64,000 nucleotides of DNA from Ifrita kowaldi. Taxonomy: Eukaryota; Chordata; Aves; Passeriformes; Cinclosomatidae. The notes under the pieces were generated by a model. The model was given only the letters and a program-made list of their open reading frames with translations, was not told the DNA's origin and did no database searches. Shown one piece after another: positions 24,601 to 35,274 of this stretch (within the stretch, counting starts at the first letter, position 1; each line of letters begins with the position of its first letter). The DNA is taken from assembly GCA_013398055.1 (NCBI GenBank), contig VZRS01007523.1, forward strand, positions 751,398 to 815,397, read 5' to 3'. The position numbers and the translations under genes were made by a program.

Positions 24601-27499
24601 ATGGGGAAAACATCAGTGTAATTACATCTACGTGATTTACTTGTATTTGTACTTGTAGAGCACCAAAACCTCCTAAATTGACAGTCTGTAGATGAACACA
24701 TTTTCCCCTAACCTTTTAACAAGGAAGGGGATTACTATTTTATTTCCTCAGGCTATTCAATAGCCTATTATACTGTCTTAGCATTATCCCATTTTGTGGT
24801 TTATAATTTAGTATGTGAATTAGTATACAATCAAGGTTCTGTCTTTCTGAACTCTCTGCAGCTCTAAACCATGTAATATCCCCACTGTCTTTCCTAAATA
24901 GTCTGTAACCAGTGAGTTTAATATCCAGTGATGCGAGTCATACCACTGCAGTTGAGTAATACCAACTAGCTTAAATTTCTTTTCCTAAATTTGTATTTTG
25001 AATTTCCCTGATTCTCAGAGTGGTTTTAGGAGCAGATTTTTTTTCTCATTCTTGTTCTTGATATTTCAGTCCTTTTAAGTTTGTTCATATGTACTTGCAA
25101 GTTCTTCTGCCTTGACTAGATGTTCTTTCTTTATTTACAAAAGTGGAAATAGTCCAAAACTCACCTTTTCTACCTACCTAGAAAAAGCATCCCTGCTATC
25201 TATCCTTTTCTGGAGTAGTTTCCCCGAAATAAGGGTAGTTCTCCTCCTTTATGTTACAGTAGAAATGACCCTGTTGCATGAGTGAATCCATGAGAGATTG
25301 AGTACAGGTAGGGAAGCTACATATGCCAGTGCCTGACCTCTGTGTATTTTCATTTATGGTAGCAAATATTCAGCTGGTATAAAGATGAAGCTGCCTTCCT
25401 GGATATATGGTAAATAAAACTTCCAATTTAAGCCTGGAGTAGATGAAGCAGAGACCCCTAGTGAAAACAAAATTTTGTTATAGTAACAAGGAGACAAATA
25501 TAGACAGACTTAAAATAGGCAAACTGATGACTTTTCCCACTTGACTTTCAGTGAAATGAAGCTCAAATGTGTGCCTGGTCGTGTTTCAAATCTCTTCCTG
25601 TTAAATGGATATTTTCAAATGTTACTCCAAATGAGAACTAAGAAATTACTTTTTTTGTAAAAAATGGAGTATGAGAAGCTGACTTTATCATAGGGAGCTG
25701 GTGGAGGGCACCAATAACTGCATTTTCTTGAAGTTACTTGCAAATACCAGTGAGCAAGTAACATTTGGACTTTTGATTCAACACAAAATCTAGGTATGCT
25801 TTACATTTCTTACTGATATATAAAAAGTCTCTGCTTTTACAGAGTTTTACATTACAAAGCATAGGATATCGCATATGGAATATGCTATGTATTGAGGAGG
25901 TTTGACACTTCGGGGAAGAGGAGTTCCTCTCTTCCTGCTTGTAAGCACGGTCAGTCAAAGCTCTTGGGCTTCTTGATTTCTTCCATAGGCTCATTTCATA
26001 GGGGCTGATATTGAATTCAGAACTCTTTCTAGATGTGTTATGAATGTAGGTATAAGCACTGTTGCAACAGAACTTAAATTCTTCACCCGAACCTCTCATT
26101 AAGGAAATTGTGTTTGGTTTGATGCATGAAAAATCATGTGTATGTTAAAAATTAAATGCATGCAAAGATGAAACTTGTACTACCCTGCAGCAGGGATTCT
26201 GAAGTTGGTGGTGAACAGAGGGAAGAGATGCTCCTGTGGTATTGTAAAGACTCTCTGCAGGCCTAGGGAAGCAGTATGTGTGTGTGCACGTGGTAGGGAT
26301 GACTACAATGTGTTTTGTCTTTTATGGAACACCATGCAGAAGTTCTGAAACACTCTGACAGCTGCAGCCAGTAGCAGTGAAACAAAAATGTCTTTCTGGT
26401 CAGCAGAACAGACCACATGCATGGTGTGCTGTTCGCTGCTCCTGCATAAATGCAGAGGAGAAGGAACTGGGTGTGAAACACCTTGTGCATATAACAGTAT
26501 TCAAGGAAGATATTTATACAATACAGAAGTACGACACTCTTCTCGTGTATGTGTTGTTGAATGGAAAGATCTGTTATTTTCAGGAGGAAGCTCTTTGGGG
26601 CATGTATTAGCTGTGAGGGAGAGAAATGTAACTCTAATGGATCACATAGAGAGGATGTTAGAGTAAATCCATGATAGGAGCTAGTGCTGAGGATCAAAAC
26701 CTCATTTCATTATGTGCCAGGGGTACCCCAGACATTTGTACAGTTGTGAAGAGAGCCAAGGGGTTGTAGATGTGCTTCCTGTTTGCTTCTGTTAATGGAG
26801 GAGGACTTCATGGGAGCTTCTAGTAAGACAGTTCAGCAGTGTTTTCTTGGTCTTGGAGGTTATTTTTGAACAGAGATATATTAAAGGTCATCACTGTTTT
26901 GTTCTCTGTGCATATGTGATGTGGCTTTAAAAGCAGGCTTTTCTGCTTTGTTTCACAAAGTAATAGCATCCTTGTAATACAGATGTAATTGCTATTCATG
27001 AGCCTATTATTGTTTAACAAGGCCTCTTTCTTGCAGAAGGAATGCATAATTTTTAGGGAAAAAGTTATCTGGGATTTACCCTTTAATTTGGTTGAGTAAT
27101 AGTTACATTTGACCAGAGCTTAATTAGACTGTGATAACTTCATAAATCCAACTGGACTAAGTTGTCCTTCCTATGTGAATGTTATCATGAGCTTTCATGA
27201 AATTTTTCTTTCTTGACTTCGTGCTTCATAAAGAAATAAGCTAACTGTAGTTACAATTAATAGCATTCCTCAATCTAGGATCAGGCTCTGATTGTCTTAC
27301 TCTTGCTGAGCGGCATCTTCATAATATAAATTTTGTTGCTAATTTTGAAGAAATACAATTAGGAAAATTGGTCCCAGTGAGACCAAAAGTGCCAGTACCT
27401 TACATGTAATATAAAAACAGAATTCACATTTTCTTGCATCCTTTGCTTTTTATTCCATCCCTGAGAACAGTCAAACCCCACCTTCTCTGTGCCTTCCCA

Positions 27500-28210
27500 T
27501 TAGGGACTTGTACTGAGCGTGAGGAGCCAGACTGAATTTTCTCACGGCTGGACATCAAACACACCTCCTTCAGCCTCTCTTTGTATGTCATATGTTCTAG
27601 GCTCCAACCATCTTGAAGCTGTTTTCCAGACTTGCTCCAAGTTGTCAATGTCTGTCTTGTGCTTCCTCCAGTTTTGGGCTCATCAGTACAGCAGTGTGGC
27701 CTGAATAAGGAGAACAATCTCCTCCTCGTCCTGCTGACTGTGTGCTTGCTCAGACAGCCCAATCCACAGTCAGCCTTGTTCACTGTGAGGGCACACCACT
27801 GACCCTCTCCTGCCCTTTGTTCACCAACTCCCTGAGAACCTCTTTTCCTTCCAGTCAGCTCCGCTCCCATGCCTCTGTGTGGGCTCTTGCATCCTAGCTC
27901 CAGGACTTTGCATTTCCATTCATTGCACTTCATGAGGTTTTCGTCAGCTGCTCTCTCCTACCAGTCAGGATTCCTCTGAGTAGAAATCCTTTCCTCCAGT
28001 GTCTAAACTGCTCTTTCAAATACATGGTGAGCACGTCTGACACAGCTCTTTATCCCACAGTCCAGCTCATTAGGAAAAATGCTTAACAGTATCCAGTGCT
28101 GAGGAACTCAGCTCCTGCCTGGGCATGAGGTTTTACTGCTGATCACCACCACAAACCTCTGGCTCCAGCAGTGCAGTCAGTTCCTAACTCACCATACTAT
28201 CCACATGTTC
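27500..28210 (-). mobile_element. Old, diverged CR1 LINE fragment (ORF2)
   Basis: Read on the minus strand this is part of the 3' half of CR1 ORF2. Landmarks are residues LEHMTYKERLKE (compare the CR1 motif LEHMSYEERLRE) and CNEWKCKVLELG (compare FNKAKCKVLHLG). On the plus strand the reverse complement shows CAGGACTTTGCATTTCC and CTTCATGAGGTTTTCGTCAG. Many substitutions and indels make this one of the oldest copies in the window. A frame at 27424-27933 happens to stay open for 169 codons. It fuses shifted pieces of the CR1 frame with flanking sequence and is not a gene. The 3' UTR end is not recognisable. Confidence 0.85.
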
Positions 28211-30620
28211 AAACTGTATCTCAGTAGTTTGTGTGACATGATAGGACGATATGCAGCACCGGCACATTTCAAAGTCCCTGCCATTCTGTTTCTGTACTTA
28301 TTTTAGATGTGTGGATCTCATGAGAATTTTCCCAACCTGATCATTTGTTTTTGATCATTTGCTTGAACTGTGGCAGAGAACAAGACTATGTTCACTCTTT
28401 GGCTTTATCAGATTTGTAGGCAAACCTTGGGTTCAGTGCTTATTCCCAAATTTTCAGTCAATGACTGTGACCACTGACTTGGCTGCTGACTGCTCCCATA
28501 AGACATAGTTAGGGCTAAAGTCAAAATTTTCAGTGATGTATTGGGCCTGTGAGATAGCACAAATTTGAAGGCCAGATTTGATTCTAACAGATGTTGATTC
28601 TGTCATGAAAAGAGACCTCACTGAGAACTTGGCCTGCCGGAGCCCTGACTTTCCAGTCTTTGCTTAAGATTGCAAAACCATCCTCAATGTTATCTTTGCT
28701 GTTGACTTGCAAGAACCTTCAACTTCTTCCAGGAAGAGTAGATTTGCTTTAATTTTAAAGGAGTCTAGACTTGAAAATAAGTAGTAGTTTCTCTATTAGC
28801 TAACCCTCATCATGTTAACTCAGGTGCTTAAAAAGGAGCTGGGAAGTATGTGCAAGTGGAAGTTAGGCCATTATGTCCTGTGAGGATACAGGAGTTACTT
28901 AGGGGGCTCTACCAAGAGGATAATAGTGCATTTATGTAGACACAGCCAGCTGCAAGATGTGAGATCTCCTGAGAGCTTCAAAAGTCAAGTAATCTAGTTA
29001 TAAAATCAAAGTGTTTGACTATTCCACTAGAAATCAGTGCTGACATTACAAGAATAGCTTTCTTTGTACTACTGTTTCATTTTCAACCAAGAGTGTGGCT
29101 TGCTGAGCTTATCTGCTTGCAGCTGGCCTTTAAGGACAAGCACCTGTATGAACACCCACATCACTCTCCTGTCTACAAACTCCAGCTGTCTGCTCTGCAT
29201 ATTTGGTAAACACTTCAAACTACTGATTTAGGGGATATCCAGTTTCTCAGCAGCAGGCACTTGTCACCAAATGGGACATTCCAGTTCTTTGTCCATTGTG
29301 CTAATGATGGGCTGAGCCTAAATTGTCTGAATGCTCGTGCTCAGGGTGAGAGTTCAAGCATCACTCCCTGAACTTGCCTTTGCAGTGAAAAGATGCTGAC
29401 CACAAAAGTGCCTGTGGAGAGTAGACAAGAAACCTTGTAACATCTGATAGCTGCATAGTTCTGTGGCACACAAGTTGCCCTGCATGGTGTGTCTGTGGCC
29501 TCCATGTCCACGTTAACCTCTGTACTTCATTCTGTGATGCCTTCAAACCAGCGAGTACCACATTGACCCAGCACTCCTTGTTCCTCCAGCCTTGTCTGAA
29601 GTAGTGTGCGGGAGAGGTCATGGGTGCTACATCTATCAGTCTTCCCAGACCAAACATGGGTGTTTGAAGGCTAAAGATACCCTGCAATGTCCTTTTCTGT
29701 CTGCTTACTGGGAAGGCTGAGATAGACTACCTCTCTACTTACTCCCCCGCTTTTGCAGCCCTTAAACTGCCTGTGAGAATGGTGTAGGGGGGTGCTCAAT
29801 TATCTGAAGGTTTGTGAGAGTTCCGGTACATCTCATTGTGTATACCTTTAGGCAATTACAATAGTTTCTGTTATTTTGAAGGTTTTCCCACAGTCCCTAA
29901 ATATTCTTACAAGTCTGGCCCACTGTAGCACCTGTGAAATAATTAATTTAAAGATTCCAGCTGCTGCAGATAGGGATATATTTTTTTTCCTATAACAAAA
30001 ATACAAAGGCTCCACTAAGAGTGTTGTTTTCCCAGGTGATTAAACTCAAGAGCATGACTTACATAGATTGAGACCCTGATTTTTTAAGGATAGAAAGGTT
30101 TGTGGTTGGGGCTGTTAGCATCTGAGAAATAACTAGACTATGTTACACTGAAAGTAGGGTGTTACTTATTCAAGAAGTTGGATTTTGGATAATTATATAA
30201 ATATCTTGTATCTATTTCATTTTGACATTCATTCCTTTGTGCCAAAAGGAAAGCATGGGATGTGCCACCCAGATGCTGACATCCCAGCTGTTCCATGCAA
30301 AGGGAATGAGTTTGATCCACTCTTTTTCCATGCCTGCAAAACTGTCTGTGGTTTGGAAGCTTTGCCTCAGTAGGTTCACTGGGAATGGGGCAGTGGTCCT
30401 GTTACAGGCGTGTGTACTAGTAGCCATTGTGAACAAATTTGTTGATGTAGTGAGGTTCAGGTCTGCAACTATGAACTATTTAATGCTTGTTGTGAATACA
30501 GTCAACAATTTTTTTTTCTATATGGAGACAAGATTTCATAGATTTGTAGAAGAAATAAGGAATAGCTCTGATCAAAAGGCTCTCTATTCTGGATAGAGTA
30601 TTTGAGCTGAAGGAACTTAC

Positions 30621-30735
30621 TGTTTCATATCATCTCCATTAATTTGTTCCAGAGTAGCAGAAATTGCTTTGGAAGCTGTTTGTAGCAGGTTGTAGCAAGC
30701 TTTCCTTGCTGGAACAGAGAAGGAGAACCTACAGG
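30621..30735 (-). other. Candidate internal coding exon
   Basis: On the minus strand a pyrimidine-rich acceptor (CTGTTTTATTTGCACAG) precedes position 30735 and a consensus donor GTAAGT follows position 30621, giving a 115-nt segment. One frame is open throughout and reads KACYNLLQTASKAISA in its middle, an alanine-rich, helix-like sequence. A second frame is open almost to the donor. I cannot assign a protein family. The phase needs one nucleotide from the preceding exon, so it does not join directly to the 31372-31416 candidate, which ends on a codon boundary. Acceptor/donor pairs this good occur by chance several times in 64 kb. Confidence 0.22.
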
Positions 30736-31371
30736 CTGTGCAAATAAAACAGAAAAGAGATTCTGGTATCCTGGCTGAATCAGCCAGAAGCCAGAGGACA
30801 CAAGCTAGAGAGGTTTTGTTGCTTTTCACATTAAAAAAAAATATACACAACTTTATGTTCAAAGAGTACCTGGCAGAGCCTCTGAAATTCATTCCCCTTA
30901 TGCTTTAATGGTTACTAGGAGGTTTTGGAGATTCAAAAATCAGTTTGTGCTCTGGAGATTCTGGGGAAAGTGGAAGGTTGAATACAGGTCTTGGGCTTGG
31001 CACAGCAGCCCGTTAAGTTTCTTTTCTGTTTAATGCTCTGAGATGCAAGTTGCTCAGGATCTGATTTGAAAAGATTCAGCACTTGGCTCATTTGGAGAAG
31101 GTGATGCAAAGAACTGGAGGGCATACAAGGTGCATGAGCAAGTCTCAATCCACTTAGTTCTGTGTAAGTAAGTTACAGCAACAACATTTCCAATCTAAGT
31201 ATTTTTTGATTAGGGGATACTATTGTAAGTCTAGAATTAAAAATCTTGACGAGTACTGGTAAGTCTGTTTAATTCTCCTCAAAGCAAATTAACAGACTGT
31301 AAACTGCAGTAAAATTCCTGTGGCTTCTTCAGACGGGCAAGAAGCAGCACCCCCAGTCCTGGCATCGTTAC

Positions 31372-31416
31372 CTTCTGGGTTATCCGTGAGTACCCTCTGT
31401 AGGTACCGCCACGCAA
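31372..31416 (-). other. Candidate 45-nt micro-exon
   Basis: A pyrimidine-rich acceptor (GTGCCTCCTTTTGCAG on the minus strand) is followed by 45 nt that are open in phase 0 and encode LRGGTYRGYSRITQK, then a weaker donor AAG/GTAACG. The segment is unusually CpG-rich for the area. There is no family match, and the donor is not ideal. Confidence 0.15.
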
Positions 31417-32079
31417 CTGCAAAAGGAGGCACGGAAATGCATTACAAAGGAGGACATTCCTGCAGCTTGACAGAGCTGGTCGTATTCTGTATTCCACAGA
31501 TTCAAACGATGCTCCCCAGAGAAGAGATGGGAGCCACGTTTTGACATTTTACATCTTCAGGAGGGGCTGTCAAGGCACACTTCTCATTGTGTGCTACTGC
31601 AGACAGCTCTCACTGCTGTGCTAAAACTAGGTAAACTCTGAGCCTGATGTTTCTGTAGTAGCAATTAATGTATACAAAAGAATCCATGAGTATTCAAACC
31701 TATACACTTTTATTTGATTATTTTATAAATCAACCTGTTGTAACGAGAAATGCAAATATTTCTTTTCAGGTTGCATAGCTAATCTTCGTAGGAGATCAGG
31801 AAAGGAGACATTTTTCTGTGTTCTTTTGTACAAACCTATCTTGTCAGGGCTCTGGAGATTATTAAGTTGTTGTCCTTTAGAACACTCTATAATGATGACA
31901 CACGAATAATCTGAGATTATTGCCTCCCTGTTTTGATCATGGTCTGTAAGAAGAATTTTATTGCTAACATGGACAAGAAAATCACATAGAGAGATTAGTG
32001 ATGTTCTATCATTTTACTACAGCTCATTTCTGTATTACACGAGCATGGAGCTCCATATGAGAAAGAAATGGATGAAGGT

Positions 32080-32600
32080 AGCTCTGGGTGCAGATGCAGT
32101 AGAGCTGCAGGGTGAGCTCTGCGTGGCAGGAGCCAGAGGCAAGAGGCTGTGAACAGCTGAAACACTGCACAACAGAGGTCCTGGGGACCTGTGGCCCAGC
32201 TAGGGCACCAGACACTCAAAAAATATGGTAGAATCTGAGGGCTCAGCAGGAAGAGCCCAGACTGTGGAGCATACAGAGTGTGAGGGGGTGAAAGCCCAAG
32301 TAAGTCCTTTGTTCGAGGCAACTCGAGTTATTCTTTTTTGCACCATGATTAAATTATTTTGACTACATCTGAGACTCTGCTACGGGAACCCTGAGGTCTA
32401 GCCAGTAAGGAAACCTGGTCTGACTGTGAGAGTGAAGTGAGTAGAGAGTAATAGGGGCACCTGCTGGGTCACTGGAGCTGCATGTGGTGAAGGGGCCTCG
32501 GTCCCAGTAAAGTGTCTAGGTGGTGCAAGTGTGACCCCAAAGTGCCTCATGGATGGTCAGACTGGGATGTTTCCTTTAGATTGGGAAATTAAACCTGTGA
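32080..32600. other. GC-richer block, unclassified
   Basis: A run of about 500 bases is richer in GC and in GGTG/CTGGG-type words than its neighbours, for example GACTCTGCTACGGGAACCC at 32371-32389. The texture resembles degraded LTR or retroviral leader sequence, but I found no TG...CA ends, target duplication, primer-binding site or protein motif. Presented as a compositional feature only. Confidence 0.3.
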
Positions 32601-33087
32601 AGAGATACTGCATCACCATATTGAAAAACAATTCCAGCAGAGAGAAAATCAAATGCATTATAAAAAGAACTAGTTGCTTGAAAATTAATAAGCAGAAGCA
32701 GGGATTTATATACTCACTGTAGGACCGGTTCAAATACAGGTTCTGCAACTGGAATTCTTCCTTCCAACAATTGGAATTATTCCTTCCAAAGTGTTGCTTA
32801 GAGATTCATGGCAAATCTAGAATGAAAATGAAAGATCTGGAAATATGACACGAACAGAAGAGACTTCCTGGATCAGCAGCTCCAACCTCCATCACTCATG
32901 GACAGATATATTATGTGAGCATTTTAGAGCTAGTTAGATTGTTTCTCATTCCACTCTACAGGAAGGCTGTCCTCAATCCCAGGCCTTGGAAGGTTAGACA
33001 CATTTGCAGCTCATGATGCACTCCTGAGTGGTTTATATCTATTTGGTTACTTGCCATAATTGTACTCCAGTGTTTGATTTAATATAT

Positions 33088-33148
33088 TTTTGGGGGTGGT
33101 TTTTTTGGTTTTGCTTTTTGTTTTCGGTTGTTGTTTTTTTTCCCCCTG
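33088..33148 (+). repeat. T/G-rich low-complexity tract
   Basis: About 60 bases are dominated by runs of T broken by GG, such as GGTTTTTTTGGTTTTGC, followed by TTTTTTTTCCCCC. The open frame across it (33090-33320) is a product of this composition. Confidence 0.7.
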
Positions 33149-35189
33149 GAAGTCCAGTTACCAGATCAGCTTGGCACAGTCCTCTCCCAAGTACTCCATG
33201 TTGAGCTGTATTCAATTCAGTTTTCAGTTCTCTGTTTCAAATAGTGACTTACAGGTCTTAGAACTTCTGATACTGAGCCAGCAGAACAGGTTGTCATTCC
33301 ATAATACATTGCTTGGCTGATGTATTCATCATTACATTAGGATAAATATACATAATACATTCATCAGCTCCTGGATGTTTTCAGCAGTATTTTTAAACAA
33401 ATATTTTTGGGGTTCAGTGGGGATGATTCTCCCCTCCCTTCCTTGGAACTCTGTTGGTACTTACCACCACTTCAGCAAGGAAAACATTTTTCTTTCAGGT
33501 GCCACCAATTTACTGCTGTAACACAACTACTGTTAGAGACCCCATGGAGCTTCCAAAATATTCATGTGCTGTGTACTTTTCCTTGCTGGACAGATTCACT
33601 GGCACAGTTAGAGATTCAAACTCTCCTTCTACCCTTTGACCTATAGGTTGCAGCAACTGTGTGTACAACTATTGTTATTCCACTAGATGGTACCACAATC
33701 ATTGCAGACACTGGGATCAGCATTTTTGTTCTATAATTTGAGAATAGCTCACTCATCTCGTAATTTTGGCATTTTCCTTTTAGTCATACAGAGTAAGAGC
33801 TGTTGGGAAAACTGAGGAGGCTGTAGATCTAAATCCTATGGAGTCTGTCAGTTGTGTATGTAACAGACTGACCGTACTGATATAGTTGGGAATGTCAGAG
33901 ACACAAAGAGAAGCAAGGAGTTCTCATTTCAGACTGGGTAAAACTTGTATTCAGCCAAAACCAGCCAAGCTTAGCTTGACCTAAATGTACTCTACTATTT
34001 TGAGCTTGGTCCACTAGTTGCTATTAAACCTCATAGTTTTTTATCTTTCCTGCAGAGGAAATATCACCTCCAATCACCAAACCATAAAACAAAAAACTGT
34101 ACAAAACACTTTCTTTGGAGTATAAATGCACTCTGAGGTCCTGGGATTGTGCACATTTGATTTAATTGGTAATTTGCAGATTTAGCTTTATTCAGAAAAC
34201 CTATAAGAGCAATCCTTTTCTGGATTTAAAAAAAAAAAGAAAAGGTCAAACATGTGCCTAGCTCTTTAATTTGCTTAAAAGGTATGGCATAGATATATGA
34301 GATATATGAGCAAATATATTTGATTCTGGATTTGGGTGACTTTTGAAAAAATATCATTCTTATACAAAGATGAATACTTAAATTACTAATATTAGTTTAA
34401 ATCAACATTTCCTTCAAAAATAGCCTGTGCTCCCTATCTTGACTACCTGTAATTATGTACATGTGTCAAAGCAGTTGTAGTTTTGTGACTACTTACCCCT
34501 CAGTCTGTCGCTGGAATTCTGAAACACTGGCAATGGATGACAAAGTGTCTGAACAGATCCTCTGCTTATGCATAAGGCTAGTTAAAAAACCAACCCACCA
34601 ACCAACCAAAAATCACTTTCGGAAGCTAACAATCCTAAAAAATGTTATGTAAAATATGTCTTCTCAGTCCACTGCATTGATATAACACAGGTACAAGAAG
34701 TGTACCAGATTCCAAAACTTTGTATTGAGATTCTTGCTAAGCTTTTTCTCACACCTTTTGACTTACACAGTCCCTACCTTGTGCCCTACCAGGACATGGG
34801 ACCTCTTCCTCACCTTGGCCAGTCTGGCCATTTGCCACTGCTGGACATGGAAGGTTTCAAGAGGAAGATGCTTGGTCTGGTACATCTCAGCTCAGCGCTA
34901 CATTAGGTGGCATTCAGTGGCTCCATGGTCACCTTCAGGATGGTCTGTAGGCTTCTGAGGGTGCTCTGTGATGACTTTAATCTTTCTATCTACCCTTTTA
35001 CTCCTGTCTCACTGTTGCTCCTGTCTCATTTTGTGACTTACCTGCACTATTACAAACCCTTCAGCTGACTTGCATTTTTAAGTCAGTAGATCAAAGAAAA
35101 CTTACCATACCACAACAGACACAGTAGTAAAATGCAGAAAAGTCTTGCTTAAATTAATTTATTGTCAAGAATATTTTATTATGTCTTAC

Positions 35190-35274
35190 CATTTCTGAAT
35201 GTACTTCGTAATCCACAGGGTTTTTTCAAAATGCTGCAATTGATGATTGTATTTCTTCAGACTTGCATAGTCTT
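35190..35274 (-). other. Candidate internal coding exon
   Basis: On the minus strand TGTCTGTGCCCTGCAG precedes an 85-nt segment that ends ATG/GTAAGA, a good donor. Exactly one frame is open, with phases 2+81+2, and it reads DYASLKKYNHQLQHFEK followed by ten more residues. This is a polar, helix- or coiled-coil-like composition, unlike most random translations here, and the other two frames contain stops. I recognise no protein family. No flanking exon with a compatible phase could be established with confidence. Chance pairing remains a realistic explanation. Confidence 0.22.

Larger units (their letters stand above)
15741..27499. other. Long unique AT-rich stretch, no gene recognised
   Basis: No coding family, RNA gene or interspersed repeat could be recognised across almost 12 kb. 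Notable local items are a CpG-rich patch at 16955-17045, a tandem 12-mer at 18081-18104, an A16 run at 18586-18601 and a strong pyrimidine tract before 18885. The open frames at 25734-26099 and 26263-26697 are the longest here (121 and 144 codons). They show no domain, signal peptide or plausible family and are within chance expectation. Confidence 0.55.

Noticed and set aside
26263..26697. 144-codon minus-strand open frame
   Set aside because: Cys/His/Leu-rich translation with no recognisable domain; overlapping plus-strand frames are open too, so chance is the simpler explanation.
33455..33504. Minus-strand segment ending at GTAAGTACC that would fit the phase of the 35.2-kb candidate
   Set aside because: The acceptor pyrimidine tract is poor and the open frame is only 16 codons, so phase agreement alone is not evidence.
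34490..34556. Minus-strand segment with donor GTAAGTAG and possible acceptors
   Set aside because: Several competing weak acceptors, very short open frame and no supporting partner.
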